Counted from the stretch's first letter, positions 15,940 to 25,320 are shown. The stretch is DNA of 46,150 bases from Chlamydiota bacterium (GCA_013288895.1 JABDAY010000011.1:1-46150), one strand, 5' to 3'. A program made the numbers and translations. The notes: generated by a model not told the origin, from the sequence alone.

Positions 15940-18591
15940 GTGAATATCACTAAGATCGAAGAAAACATTCAGGCGTTGCTGACAAACTTTTCGAAAGAGA
16001 CTTTCATCTATGATTTTCTAGGTGCCTATGGGAAACCAAAGGCCTCTATTACCCGCTTGCAAAAGGGCACCTATAATCTCGCCAAAAATAAAGACGAAAT
16101 CCTATGGAAAAAGAATCTGTTTTTTAAAAAAGCAAAAAAAGCTGAATTGCAAGATACAATCGACCAACTTCGCACTTCTAAAGAAACAATTAAATACACG
16201 CCTCGATTTATTGTTACCACAGATTACCAGGCATTAATTGCCATTGATACAAAAACAACCGATACACTCAACGTTCCAATTAAAGACCTAGCAAAGAATT
16301 TTGATTTTTTCCTTCCTTGGGCTGGAATTGAAAAGGCTACTCACTGTAAAGAACACCCTGCTGATAGAAAAGCAGCAGAGCAGATGGCAAAAATCTATGA
16401 CGAGATTCTTCATGAAAACCCTAGTATAGATAAGAGTGAATTACGCTCACTTAACATATTTTTGTCTCGCTTGCTATTTTGCTTTTTTGCTGAGGATACT
16501 GAGATCTTTGAAAAGAACCTATTTACCAACTCGCTTAATTCTCATACGTTAGAAAATGGGAGCGATTTCCATTGCTATTTGGATAGGTTATTCCAGTTTC
16601 TAAATATTACAGACAGAGCCATGTATCCCAAATACTTGCAAAAATTTCCATATGTCAATGGGGGTCTATTTGCAGAAAAACACAAAATTCCGAGATTTTC
16701 ACGAAAATTACGAAGAATGATTATCGAATGCGGGAACCTAGATTGGTCTGAAATTAACCCTGATATTTTCGGATCCATGATACAAGCAGTCGTGCATATT
16801 GATCAGCGCGCAAGTATGGGCATGCACTATACCTCCATTACGAATATCATGAAGGTAATTAAGCCGCTTTTTTTAGATAATCTCAACGAAGAATTTGAAA
16901 CAGCAAAGAATTCTCCCCAAAAGCTAGAAAAGCTGTTGGAACGACTCTCCTGTATAAAAATTTTTGACCCTGCTTGTGGCTCGGGCAATTTTCTAATTGT
17001 TGCCTACAAAGAATTACGAAAACTTGAAACCGCAATATTTAAACGATTCCAAGAAATTAGCCCACGATTACCTATCTCACATATCAAACTGTCTCAGTTT
17101 TATGGTATTGAACTAGATGATTTTGCAGCTCAGATTGCTATTCTTTCTCTTTGGTTAGCCGAGCATCAAATGAATATTGCGTTCAAAAACACTTTTAAGC
17201 GCGACAAACCATCTCTCCCTCTAAAAGATGGGGGTCGTATTATTTGTGGGAATGCCACCCGGTTAGATTGGGAGGAGATATGTTCGAAGGATGAAAAAGC
17301 AGAAACTTACCTTTTGGGTAACCCTCCTTATTTGGGCTTTTCACTTCAAAATAAAGACCAAAAAGAGGACTTGCGCCTAGTTGTAGGGAGCTCGACAAAA
17401 TTAGATTACATTGCATGTTGGTTTTTAAAAGCAGCGTCTTTTCTTAATCAACGCTCTGGAGCTTTGGCTTTTGTTTCAACGAATTCTATCTGTCAAGGAG
17501 AACAATTAGCGTTGTTATGGCCAAGAATTTTTGATTGTAATTTGGAGATCTTTTTTTGCCATCAATCTTTTAAGTGGGCAAATAATGCGAAAAATAATGC
17601 TGCGGTCACTTGCGTGATAATTGGGATTGGCAAAAAAAATGCGCATATGAAATTCATTTACACCGAAGGAATCAAAAAAACAGTTAAAGAAATTACACCA
17701 TATCTCTCTGAGCGAAAAGCTACCGTGGTTTCCAAAAGAGTTATGACTTTGTCAAAAGTTCCCGAAATGATTTTAGGAAATATGCCCAAAGATGGAGGAC
17801 ACCTATTTTTTAATACGGAGGAAAAGGAAGAACTCTTTCGGTATAACCAAGGAGCTGAAAAATTCATTCGTAAAGCCGTAGGTTCGCATGAATGCATCCA
17901 TGGAATAGATCAATGGTGTTTATGGATAAGAGATGAAGATATTCAAAATGCTTCTCAATTCTCTGAAATAAAAAAAAGATTGGATGCTGTAAAAAAAATG
18001 AGAGTCACAAGTAAAAAACAGGCCACAAAAGAGTATGGAAAATACCCTCACAGATTTGTTGAGATCCGTCATCAAGAATTGAGTTCAATCATCATCCCAA
18101 GAGTCTCCTCTGAGAAAAGAGAATATATCCCAATAGGGACGTTAAAACCTGGAATTATTGTAAAAGACAGTGCTTATGCAATTTATAATTCTTCTCCATG
18201 GGTGTTTGGGATTCTTAGCTCGCGAATGCATATGACGTGGGTAAGAGCGGTAGCGGGTCGACTTGAAACCAGGATACGCTACTCATCTGTCATTTGCTGG
18301 AATAACTTTCCAATAGCGGACCTGACTCCGGAACAAAGAGCAAGCGTTAACTCACACGCCTTATTTGTGCTGTCCGAACGTGAAAAACATCCAGAAAAAA
18401 CTCTAGCAGACTTATACGATCCGAAAAAAATGCCCAAGGGGCTGAAAGAAGCTCACCAAAACCTCGATGCTGCTGTCGATCGGTGCTATCGGTCTAAGCC
18501 GTTTGAAAGCGATGAAGAAAGATTGGAATATCTATTCAAACTCTACGAAGAAATGATCCAGAAGGAATTAAAGGAGAAGAAGCGTGTCTAA
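15940..18591 (+). CDS. MmeI-like DNA adenine methyltransferase, first gene of a putative defence operon
   Basis: This 883-residue protein has a class I SAM-dependent methyltransferase core: motif I FDPACGSGNF at about residue 343 and catalytic motif IV NPPY at about 461. Between them, IELDDFAAQIAILSLWLAEHQMN is characteristic of the MmeI type IIG/IIL group. The C-terminal 250 residues resemble the target-recognition and C-terminal domains of that group (PRVSSEKREYIPIG, RMHMTWVRAVAGRLETRIRYS). The N-terminus (YDFLGAYGKPKASITRL) is related, but I see no clear PD-(D/E)XK motif there, so cleavage may be done by the downstream genes. A GTG start follows GAGGTAAAGGATT. The next gene overlaps by 8 bases, indicating an operon. 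It is the first plus-strand gene inside the tRNA-Met island. Confidence 0.85.
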   Translation: MNITKIEENIQALLTNFSKETFIYDFLGAYGKPKASITRLQKGTYNLAKNKDEILWKKNLFFKKAKKAELQDTIDQLRTSKETIKYTPRFIVTTDYQALIAIDTKTTDTLNVPIKDLAKNFDFFLPWAGIEKATHCKEHPADRKAAEQMAKIYDEILHENPSIDKSELRSLNIFLSRLLFCFFAEDTEIFEKNLFTNSLNSHTLENGSDFHCYLDRLFQFLNITDRAMYPKYLQKFPYVNGGLFAEKHKIPRFSRKLRRMIIECGNLDWSEINPDIFGSMIQAVVHIDQRASMGMHYTSITNIMKVIKPLFLDNLNEEFETAKNSPQKLEKLLERLSCIKIFDPACGSGNFLIVAYKELRKLETAIFKRFQEISPRLPISHIKLSQFYGIELDDFAAQIAILSLWLAEHQMNIAFKNTFKRDKPSLPLKDGGRIICGNATRLDWEEICSKDEKAETYLLGNPPYLGFSLQNKDQKEDLRLVVGSSTKLDYIACWFLKAASFLNQRSGALAFVSTNSICQGEQLALLWPRIFDCNLEIFFCHQSFKWANNAKNNAAVTCVIIGIGKKNAHMKFIYTEGIKKTVKEITPYLSERKATVVSKRVMTLSKVPEMILGNMPKDGGHLFFNTEEKEELFRYNQGAEKFIRKAVGSHECIHGIDQWCLWIRDEDIQNASQFSEIKKRLDAVKKMRVTSKKQATKEYGKYPHRFVEIRHQELSSIIIPRVSSEKREYIPIGTLKPGIIVKDSAYAIYNSSPWVFGILSSRMHMTWVRAVAGRLETRIRYSSVICWNNFPIADLTPEQRASVNSHALFVLSEREKHPEKTLADLYDPKKMPKGLKEAHQNLDAAVDRCYRSKPFESDEERLEYLFKLYEEMIQKELKEKKRV

Positions 18592-20497
18592 TAATATAAT
18601 AAGCTATGACAAAACAGGGCAAAGCACCAAGATAAACTCTATGGGCATGCGTGAGATGCAAGAACGTGTCTATTCTGCAAGAGATGCTCAATACTTGTTG
18701 TTAAAAGCGCCGCCAGCCTCCGGCAAGTCCCGAGCCTTGATGTTCATCGCCCTTGATAAACTGCATCGTCAGGGCTTAAAAAAGGTCATCGTTGTTGTAC
18801 CAGAAAAAGTGATTGCGTCCTCATTTGAAAAGGCTAATTTGGCGTCTCAAGGGTTTTTTGCTGATTGGGATCCCAATCAAGCCTATAACCTCTGCATCCC
18901 AGGCGGCGAAAAGAGTAAGGTTCAAGCGTTTCTTAAGTTTCTCGACAACGATGAAAAGATTCTTATCTGTACTCATTCTACCTTGCGTTTTGCTTTTGAC
19001 TCTATTGACATCGATAAATTCAATAATACTCTGCTCGCGATTGATGAATTTCACCATATTTCAGCTGATGAAGATAGTCGATTGGGCGAGCTATTACGAT
19101 CCATCATGGCGAAGTCAAATGCGCACATTATGGCTATGACTGGCTCTTATTTTCGAGGAGATTGTGTTCCTGTTCTCTTGCCAGAGGATGAGGCAAAATT
19201 CACAAAAGTCACTTATAATTACTATGAGCAGCTAAATGGATATACTTATTTGAAGTCTTTGGGCATAGGGTATCATTTCTACCAGGGGCGCTATACTTCG
19301 GCAATTAATGAGGTATTGGATACCGACAAAAAAACAATACTCCATATTCCTCATGTAAATTCGGGCGAGTCCACCAAAGATAAGAATAACGAAGTCAATA
19401 CTATCCTAGACACAATCGGCCGAACTATTGGGCAAGACAAGGAGACAGGGGTTATTTTTGTTGAACGAGAGACTGATAAAAAAATTATAAAAGTTGCAGA
19501 CCTCGTAGACGACACCCCCCTCGAACGGGAAAAGATCGTTAACTATCTACGTCGGGCTAGTAGCCGAGATAGCATAGACCTAATCATTGCTCTAGGTATG
19601 GCTAAAGAAGGATTTGATTGGCCTTTTTGCGAACATGCTTTAACGGTCGGCTATCGAGGCTCACTAACAGAAATTGTTCAAATCATTGGGCGTTGCACTC
19701 GAGATAGCAGCGATAAATTCCATGCACAGTTCACCAATCTGATTGCCCAGCCGGATGCCGAAGATGACCTAGTAAAACTATCTGTAAACAACATGTTAAA
19801 GGCCATCACCTGCTCCCTACTCATGGAACAGGTGCTAGCCCCAAATTTCAAATTTTTAACAAAACAATCTGAAGATAGGGTTCAGCCAGGGGAGATCAAA
19901 ATTCGTGGATTTAAGGAACCAAGTTCCAAGAGGGTAAGGGATATCATTGAATCTGATTTAAATGATCTCAAGGCAAGGATTTTGCAGGATAATACCTTGA
20001 TAAAGGCTTTACCAGGAAATGTAGATCCCGAGGTTATTAATAAGGTAATGATTCCGAAAATCATCAAAATCAAATACCCCGATCTTTCTGATGAAGAGGT
20101 TGAAGAAGTCCGCCAGCACGTAATCGTTGATTCTGTCATTAAAAATGGGGAAATAAAGGAATCAGGTGACAAGCGGTTTATTCGCATGGCTGGGCAGTTT
20201 GTTAATATCGATGATTTGCATATCGACCTCATAGATCAAATTAATCCTTTTCAAAAGGCATTTGAGATTCTTTCCAAGTCAGTAACACCTCACGTATTAA
20301 AATTGATTCAAGAGACAATTGAGGGCACACGCATCCAAATGACGGAGGAAGAGGCCGTTTTACTATGGCCGAAGATCAAAATTTTTAAACAAACGATTAA
20401 TAGAGAACCAAGTCTAAATTCAGCCGACCCACTTGAACGCCGTATGGCAGACGCTCTGGTTTATATAAAACAGCAACGCCGAGCCCAGAGAGTTTAA
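18584..20497 (+). CDS. Superfamily 2 DEAD/DEAH-type helicase of a putative defence operon
   Basis: This 637-residue SF2 helicase-type ATPase has a Walker A APPASGKS at residues 42-49, Walker B DEFH at about 154, motif III MTGS shortly after, and motif VI QIIGRCTRD at about 366. The preceding ALGMAKEGFDWPFCEHALTVG segment is the typical motif V region. The C-terminal 200 residues are not recognised and may contact partners. It starts with a GTG that overlaps the methyltransferase stop, after AAAGGAGAAGAAGC. The gene order suggests it translocates on or remodels DNA together with the methyltransferase and the two downstream nuclease-like proteins. The family also includes type I and III restriction subunits, so a restriction role is plausible but inferred. 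Confidence 0.85.
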   Translation: MSNNIISYDKTGQSTKINSMGMREMQERVYSARDAQYLLLKAPPASGKSRALMFIALDKLHRQGLKKVIVVVPEKVIASSFEKANLASQGFFADWDPNQAYNLCIPGGEKSKVQAFLKFLDNDEKILICTHSTLRFAFDSIDIDKFNNTLLAIDEFHHISADEDSRLGELLRSIMAKSNAHIMAMTGSYFRGDCVPVLLPEDEAKFTKVTYNYYEQLNGYTYLKSLGIGYHFYQGRYTSAINEVLDTDKKTILHIPHVNSGESTKDKNNEVNTILDTIGRTIGQDKETGVIFVERETDKKIIKVADLVDDTPLEREKIVNYLRRASSRDSIDLIIALGMAKEGFDWPFCEHALTVGYRGSLTEIVQIIGRCTRDSSDKFHAQFTNLIAQPDAEDDLVKLSVNNMLKAITCSLLMEQVLAPNFKFLTKQSEDRVQPGEIKIRGFKEPSSKRVRDIIESDLNDLKARILQDNTLIKALPGNVDPEVINKVMIPKIIKIKYPDLSDEEVEEVRQHVIVDSVIKNGEIKESGDKRFIRMAGQFVNIDDLHIDLIDQINPFQKAFEILSKSVTPHVLKLIQETIEGTRIQMTEEEAVLLWPKIKIFKQTINREPSLNSADPLERRMADALVYIKQQRRAQRV

Positions 20498-20500
20498 TAA

Positions 20501-21667
20501 ATGGATCCTGAAACGTTAAAGAAATTGATCAAGGATGATGATTCGGGGCTTTTAGATGTTAAACATCCGACATCTAGCCTACAAGATTCTGATGAAAGAC
20601 TGCTCTCATCTTTTCAAGAGATTACTGATTTTTTCCGTGAGACAGGCCATGAGCCCCAGGCAAACGGAAAAGATATGCGGGAATATTCTTTATATAACCG
20701 GCTTAACCATTTAAGGGAAAATACTGATAAGGTTAAAGCTCTGCTCGATCACGATGAGTTTAAACTTTTAAATCAAACACGCCACGTCGCCACAATTAAG
20801 GATATTTTTGCCGATGACGACTTGGGCATCTTAAACGACTGGTCAGATAGTATTTTTGATATTGAACATGTTCCAAAAAAGACAGCCACTCCAGATTACA
20901 TAGCACAGCGTACACAATGCCAGGGCTTTTGCGATTTCGAGCACCTTTTCAAACAATGCCATAACGACTTAGCTGCTGGCAAAAGGAAACTGATGCCCTT
21001 TGCCAAGGAGCAGCAAATTCATGAAAAGGACTTCTTCATCCTGAAAGGAATTCTAACCTATATTGCTCACGTTGGGGAAAAAGAAATCTGCAATGGAAAA
21101 AAGAACGCCAGATTGCGATGCATTTTTGAAAATGGAACCGAATCTGACATGCTTTTACGGTCTCTAGCCCGGGAGTTATACAAAGATGGAAGACGTGTTA
21201 CCATGCATGAAGATCGTCTCCTGGATGGGTTCAAAGGAATTACAGGCGATGACAAAGAGGATGGTTACATATACATTCTGAAATCTCTTAGCAAAACGCC
21301 CGAGATTCAATCTACCCCCCATCTTTACAAGATTGGGTTTACACGCACCTCCATTGAAAATCGGATTAAAAATGCGGAACAAGACCCTACTTACCTTATG
21401 GCGCCAGTATCCGTAATCGCCTCCTATCAATGTTTTAATCTCAATTCTCAAAGGTGTGAATCACTATTGCATACCTTTTTTGCATATGCATGTCTGAATA
21501 TGGATGTTGTTGATAAAGATGGACAGCGACATACACCGAGGGAGTGGTTTGTGGCTCCTCTTCCAGTGATTAACCAGGCTATTGAATTCCTGATAAGTGG
21601 AGAAATTGTGAATTATCAATATGACCACCATGGCCAACAAATTGTGAGGAAAGATGTCTGCTTATAA
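20501..21667 (+). CDS. GIY-YIG nuclease family protein (MUG113/T5orf172 type) of a putative defence operon
   Basis: This 388-residue protein has an unrecognised N-terminal two thirds and a C-terminal GIY-YIG domain of the T5orf172/MUG113 type from about residue 253: GYIYILKSL replaces the GIY strand, LYKIGFTRTSIENRI the YIG strand and Arg helix. LHTFFAYACL and the PREWFVAPLPVINQAIEFL ending are also typical of this subfamily. It is a likely endonuclease. It follows the helicase with a 3-base gap and overlaps the next gene by 14 bases, so all four genes are likely co-transcribed. The ribosome binding site is weak, suggesting translational coupling. The N-terminal part could bind DNA or a partner; nothing in it shows this directly. 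Confidence 0.8.
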   Translation: MDPETLKKLIKDDDSGLLDVKHPTSSLQDSDERLLSSFQEITDFFRETGHEPQANGKDMREYSLYNRLNHLRENTDKVKALLDHDEFKLLNQTRHVATIKDIFADDDLGILNDWSDSIFDIEHVPKKTATPDYIAQRTQCQGFCDFEHLFKQCHNDLAAGKRKLMPFAKEQQIHEKDFFILKGILTYIAHVGEKEICNGKKNARLRCIFENGTESDMLLRSLARELYKDGRRVTMHEDRLLDGFKGITGDDKEDGYIYILKSLSKTPEIQSTPHLYKIGFTRTSIENRIKNAEQDPTYLMAPVSVIASYQCFNLNSQRCESLLHTFFAYACLNMDVVDKDGQRHTPREWFVAPLPVINQAIEFLISGEIVNYQYDHHGQQIVRKDVCL

Positions 21668-22418
21668 TCCCCAACGAACACGGAATATATTTTCTGCGGA
21701 CATAGAAAAGTCTTTCAAGCTTAGCCGGTCTAAGATCCAAGACTTTCTCAACTGTCCACGATGCTTTTATCTTGATCGGAAATGCGGCACCGGCCGGCCC
21801 CCAGGGTATCCTTTTACGTTGAATACTGCGGTGGATACGCTTTTAAAAAAAGAATTTGATTGCTGCCGCATTGAAGGCAAGCCTCATCCATTAATGATCA
21901 AACACGGGATTGATGCGATCCCTTTTGCCCATCCTGATCTCGATGAATGGAGGCAAAACTTTAAAGGACTGCAATTTGTACATGAAGCAACGAATTTCAC
22001 CGTCACTGGCGCTATAGATGATCTTTGGGTCAACTCAGCAAACGAACTAATCGTTGTGGACTATAAAGCCACCTCCACAACTAAGGAAATCACGCTTGAT
22101 GAGGAGTACCGTCAATCCTACAAGAACCAAATGGAAATTTATCAATGGCTGCTCAGACAACTGGGTTTTAAGGTGTCAAATACGGGATATTTTGTGTATT
22201 GCAATGGAGATGCTTCCAAGGGCAGTTTCAATGAGAAGCTAGAGTTTTCAATCTCTGTACTTCCCTACGTCGGAGATGATTCTTGGGTAGAGCCAAAGCT
22301 ATTTGAAATCCGCAAATGCTTGGAAGCCAATAACACTCCTGATCCGGCCGAGAAATGTGATTTCTGCCAATACTGGGCAGCTGTAAAAAGTCATGTCGAC
22401 AAAGAGCCTGGCGTCTGA
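21654..22418 (+). CDS. PD-(D/E)XK nuclease, Cas4/RecB-like with four cysteines
   Basis: This 254-residue protein carries the RecB/Cas4 nuclease core: an N-terminal LSRSKIQDFLNCPRCFYL, GAIDDLW with the first metal-binding Asp at about 121-123, VVDYKAT with the D-x-K pair at about 134-137, and YKNQMEIYQWLL (motif QxxxY). Cys34 and Cys37 near the start and Cys235 and Cys238 near the end (CDFC) are placed like the Fe-S cluster ligands of Cas4 and AddB proteins. No CRISPR array or other cas gene is in the window, so it is not an adaptation module. It is the last gene of the operon, starts after GAGGAAAG and overlaps the previous gene. The 3' end overlaps the convergent small gene by 28 bases. Confidence 0.85.
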   Translation: MSAYNPQRTRNIFSADIEKSFKLSRSKIQDFLNCPRCFYLDRKCGTGRPPGYPFTLNTAVDTLLKKEFDCCRIEGKPHPLMIKHGIDAIPFAHPDLDEWRQNFKGLQFVHEATNFTVTGAIDDLWVNSANELIVVDYKATSTTKEITLDEEYRQSYKNQMEIYQWLLRQLGFKVSNTGYFVYCNGDASKGSFNEKLEFSISVLPYVGDDSWVEPKLFEIRKCLEANNTPDPAEKCDFCQYWAAVKSHVDKEPGV

Positions 22419-22621
22419 TCTTTTTTAAGCTCATCAAAGATGTGAAACATACAGTACATCCGCATTTCTTGCGGGACTATGTCTAAGAGAGTCCAAATGC
22501 TTTGGGTTGGATCTAGTGGGTGTTTTTTAAGCCATTCTTTAAAGAATTTTTCGCCATAGACGGATTTAGCCGATTGTTCAATTTTTTCAATCCTTGCGAG
22601 CCAACATTTTCCCATGTTCAA
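22391..22621 (-). CDS. Small hypothetical protein of the island
   Basis: This 76-residue protein is mostly helical and polar (WLARIEKIEQSAKSVYGEKF, FKEWLKKHPLDP, MRMYCMFHIFDELKKD), with no membrane segment or known motif. The ATG is preceded by GGAG at nine bases. It is the last gene of the minus-strand replication module, 17 bases after the HTH gene. Its 3' end overlaps the convergent nuclease gene by 28 bases. The segment QWL or EWL followed by a short C-terminal part loosely resembles the gene at 23075 (WLDSMPSHLLPCFQDEVKQ), so the two may share a distant origin; this is only a visual impression. Confidence 0.5.
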   Translation of the reverse strand: MNMGKCWLARIEKIEQSAKSVYGEKFFKEWLKKHPLDPTQSIWTLLDIVPQEMRMYCMFHIFDELKKDQTPGSLST

Positions 22622-22638
22622 ACTCCGATTCGGCTGTT

Positions 22639-23019
22639 TTAGGACTTCTTCTTAACAAGAGCTTCAACGTAAACAAGCCTTTCCTCAATATCATAAAGCT
22701 CAGCAGCCTTGAAGGAGAGGGAAAGAACTTTTTCGGAAGCTTGCAGCTTGATGCGTGGGTCCTCGTTATCGAGAAGAGAAATGAGTGTTTCAGCAGCTTT
22801 TTGCATGCCGGCTTTGAGATAGGAAAGGGAATTACAAAACATGGTGCTTCTTTGGCTTTTTAACTCTTGCTTGAAGACTGGGTCTTTTAGCCATTCGAAG
22901 ATTTGCTTTGGGCTTATGTCAGCTTGACGGGCCGCCTCTTCGTAGGAAGCACAGCTAAGTATGTAGGGTATGACTTGCAATTGCCTGGGGGTTAAGTGCT
23001 CGTTTTCATTACTTTCCAT
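22639..23019 (-). CDS. Helix-turn-helix protein, phage terminase small subunit-like
   Basis: This 126-residue protein opens with LTPRQLQVIPYILSCASYEEAARQADISPKQIFEWLKDPVFKQEL, a helix-turn-helix of the phBC6A51 or terminase small-subunit type: a first helix, then EEAARQADIS, then a recognition helix ending in WL. The second half is a long helix (AETLISLLDNEDPRIKLQASEKVLSLSFKAAELYDIEERL). In phages such proteins recognise DNA for packaging, but on islands they may be regulators. No large terminase or capsid gene is present in the window, so a regulatory or satellite packaging role cannot be separated. The ATG follows GAGGAAAAGTA. Confidence 0.65.
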   Translation of the reverse strand: MESNENEHLTPRQLQVIPYILSCASYEEAARQADISPKQIFEWLKDPVFKQELKSQRSTMFCNSLSYLKAGMQKAAETLISLLDNEDPRIKLQASEKVLSLSFKAAELYDIEERLVYVEALVKKKS

Positions 23020-23074
23020 TACTTTTCCTCACCTAATAGAGTAAACTTTACTTAGAACAACCTCAAGAACATTT

Positions 23075-23305
23075 TTACCTTAAAAATGGGAACATCTGCT
23101 TCACCTCATCCTGAAAGCATGGGAGAAGATGAGATGGCATACTATCCAACCATTGATCGAAATCAAAATCTCTATCAAGAATTGAGTGTTCCTTGATCCA
23201 CGTACAATATTCTTGCTCCACATTTTTGGCTCTATGCGCAATGTTTAACAGCTCTGCCATGGTATGTAGTCTCTGTAAAGTGGACTTCCCCCCTTTCTTA
23301 ATCAT
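23075..23305 (-). CDS. Small hypothetical protein of the island
   Basis: This 76-residue soluble protein is of unknown function. It is basic at the start (MIKKGGKSTLQRLH), then acidic, with FDFDQWLDSMPSHLLPCFQDEVKQMFPFLR at the end. A strong ribosome binding site (GGGAGAGGT) precedes the ATG. It begins 9 bases after the stop codon of the primase gene, so it belongs to the same transcript. There are no recognisable motifs. Confidence 0.55.
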   Translation of the reverse strand: MIKKGGKSTLQRLHTMAELLNIAHRAKNVEQEYCTWIKEHSILDRDFDFDQWLDSMPSHLLPCFQDEVKQMFPFLR

Positions 23306-23314
23306 ACCTCTCCC

Positions 23315-25261
23315 CTACTGTCCGCGGACGTCCGCGGACAGATTCAAAAAGGGCGTAAGGGAGATACCCTTATAACACCTTTCTCTTGTTGAATCTTCTT
23401 GTGGTCTATTCCTTTCAATTTCCGGGAAGGCTGCGTGAAGGTTTTTACCGAAAGATTGTACGCTTCCTGCGTGAGGGTATCCAGTAACATCACACCAACT
23501 CCTCCATGCGCCGAATAAATCAGCAACTGAAACCATTGCTTGTGGCTTAATTACACATCTTTCGCTAACAAAAGCTTTGATTGGGCTAGTCATTGCTTCG
23601 AGTTCTTCTATGCTTTGGGTAGATGACGCCGGTTGGATAAACTTCCCTCTCTTTTGCAATCGAACAAGACCTTCTAAGGCCCATAGTAAAATGCCGGGAA
23701 GTTCTTTGACAAGCCGGGAATAAAGAAGAGTATCTTCTTTTTCAACCCAGCTTTTCTTTAGTGTTAAAACAAGGTATCTCTTGGCAAGAGCCCCGCTTGC
23801 ATCCCTCACATCAGGAAGCTCATTACTCATAATCATGATCCTTGTCGGCAACTGAACAGTCAAAGGGAGAAGAAACTTCCGGTTGATCGTCAATGGATCT
23901 TCACCACTAATGCTAAGCAGCCTTTCGAGGATGATGCTGTTGTTACCTTTGCTACTGAGACGAGCATCAGCAATCAACGCGAGCATTTTATTTAAAAAAG
24001 GCTGAAGACCAAAATCCCCTGCTAAACTCGAAAGAGTTGGACCAACTACATTAAAGGCGCCTAATAATGCCATTAGAATACGTCCAATGGTTCCCTTGCC
24101 ACTTCGTGGAGGGCCAACTATGAGAAGAATTTTATGAAACCGAGTATCATGTACGAGGAGATACCCTGCCCATTCTTGAAGAGTTTGAATACTTTCTAGA
24201 TCCCCTGGCCAAATAGCATTTAAAAATTGTAACCATTCGTTAGGTTCCGGATAGCTTGGATCAAAATCAAAAGTAAGCGCATTTACGTTGAGCAATAATG
24301 GCGTATGAGGAATCAGAGAAGTTGAGGGATTCTCTAGATAATCATTTATGTTAAGAAGCCCATTCCGAAAAGCAATAAGATATCGCGGATCAGGCCCCTC
24401 TCTTCCATCCAACCAAATAACACCGTTGGAAGGATGATGACTCTGATGACAAATTGCACAGAGGGCATCAACAATTTGATCGACTTTGAATTTATTGGGA
24501 TTAAAGCTATCCAAATGTCCATCGTTATCCTTTGCTTTTGCATCCCTTAAAAAGCTGTAGATTACCTGCCGTAGCGCTCCTTCCTCCAATTCTACGTATT
24601 TGATCCCATTCCAATACCAAAATGCTTCTGAGCAATATTGTATGGTCCTATGTTCATTCCATAGGAACCTTTCGTTAATCAAGGCATCGGCAATTAATAG
24701 CGGTGCGTGTGAATCAAACACTTTTTCTCCAGGATGAGCATTTAAATGATCAAGTTCTTTCCTAGCTCGCTCTATGGCGTCTTTTGTTTTCTGCAATGCA
24801 CCCCATCGAATATGGAAATCTCTTTCTTGATAAACTTGCTCTTCGCTTTTCTCTTCTTCAGATAGGGGATGAGAAAAATCTTCTGGGCGAAGAGAGGCGT
24901 TATAGCGATAAACATCTTCTAAAAGTTTCATATTTTCTTTATGGTACTGTTCCTCCAGAATTATTAGGTGCGTCTGACAGCCGGCAATCTTTGGATCGGA
25001 AGGGATCAGTCCTTTGGGAAGTGGCACTATACAGACTTCATAAAGCGCTTTCACTTCTTGAAGTTCTTTTTCAACTTCCTCCTGTTTGATGACAGGACAG
25101 AGCCATCCATGATATAACGGATTCCAAGTACAACCCCGAAGCTTGATACGGCATTTAATTCCATTCCCCAAGCGATGAGAGAACCTGAACACCGCAAAGC
25201 GTTCAATTTCTTGCGAGTCTCCTTGAGGATGATCTTGATTTTGCTTAACATTCGCTGACAT
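23315..25261 (-). CDS. D5/P4-type primase-helicase (SF3 ATPase)
   Basis: From ATG 25261 (648 residues) the C-terminal half is a superfamily 3 helicase of the D5/P4 type: Walker A GPPRSGKGTIGRI, Walker B region LALIADARLS, and sensor-like IMIMSNELPDVRDASGALAKRYLVL. The preceding part (ADALINERFLWNEHRTIQYCSEAFWYWNG) is D5_N-like, and the extreme N-terminus has a short unrecognised domain. I see no zinc finger or TOPRIM motif, so primase activity is unproven. Such enzymes initiate replication of phages, plasmids and P4-like satellites. AAGGAATAAAATTT precedes ATG 25261; an in-frame ATG at 25297 lacks a site. A perfect 24-base palindrome overlaps the end of the gene. Confidence 0.85.
   Translation of the reverse strand: MSANVKQNQDHPQGDSQEIERFAVFRFSHRLGNGIKCRIKLRGCTWNPLYHGWLCPVIKQEEVEKELQEVKALYEVCIVPLPKGLIPSDPKIAGCQTHLIILEEQYHKENMKLLEDVYRYNASLRPEDFSHPLSEEEKSEEQVYQERDFHIRWGALQKTKDAIERARKELDHLNAHPGEKVFDSHAPLLIADALINERFLWNEHRTIQYCSEAFWYWNGIKYVELEEGALRQVIYSFLRDAKAKDNDGHLDSFNPNKFKVDQIVDALCAICHQSHHPSNGVIWLDGREGPDPRYLIAFRNGLLNINDYLENPSTSLIPHTPLLLNVNALTFDFDPSYPEPNEWLQFLNAIWPGDLESIQTLQEWAGYLLVHDTRFHKILLIVGPPRSGKGTIGRILMALLGAFNVVGPTLSSLAGDFGLQPFLNKMLALIADARLSSKGNNSIILERLLSISGEDPLTINRKFLLPLTVQLPTRIMIMSNELPDVRDASGALAKRYLVLTLKKSWVEKEDTLLYSRLVKELPGILLWALEGLVRLQKRGKFIQPASSTQSIEELEAMTSPIKAFVSERCVIKPQAMVSVADLFGAWRSWCDVTGYPHAGSVQSFGKNLHAAFPEIERNRPQEDSTRERCYKGISLTPFLNLSADVRGQ
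23318..23341. repeat. Perfect 24-base palindrome at the end of the primase gene
   Basis: Each half is CTGTCCGCGGAC and its exact complement, with no spacer. It overlaps the final codons of the primase-like gene and lies just upstream of the ribosome binding site of the next gene. It is GC-rich in an otherwise AT-rich neighbourhood. It could be an operator, a replication or recombination site, or a transcript attenuator. Confidence 0.6.
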
Positions 25262-25320
25262 AAATTTTATTCCTTGATCAGCCGCCTTTATTTTCATCAG
25301 GGTAGCTTTTCATTTTAGGG

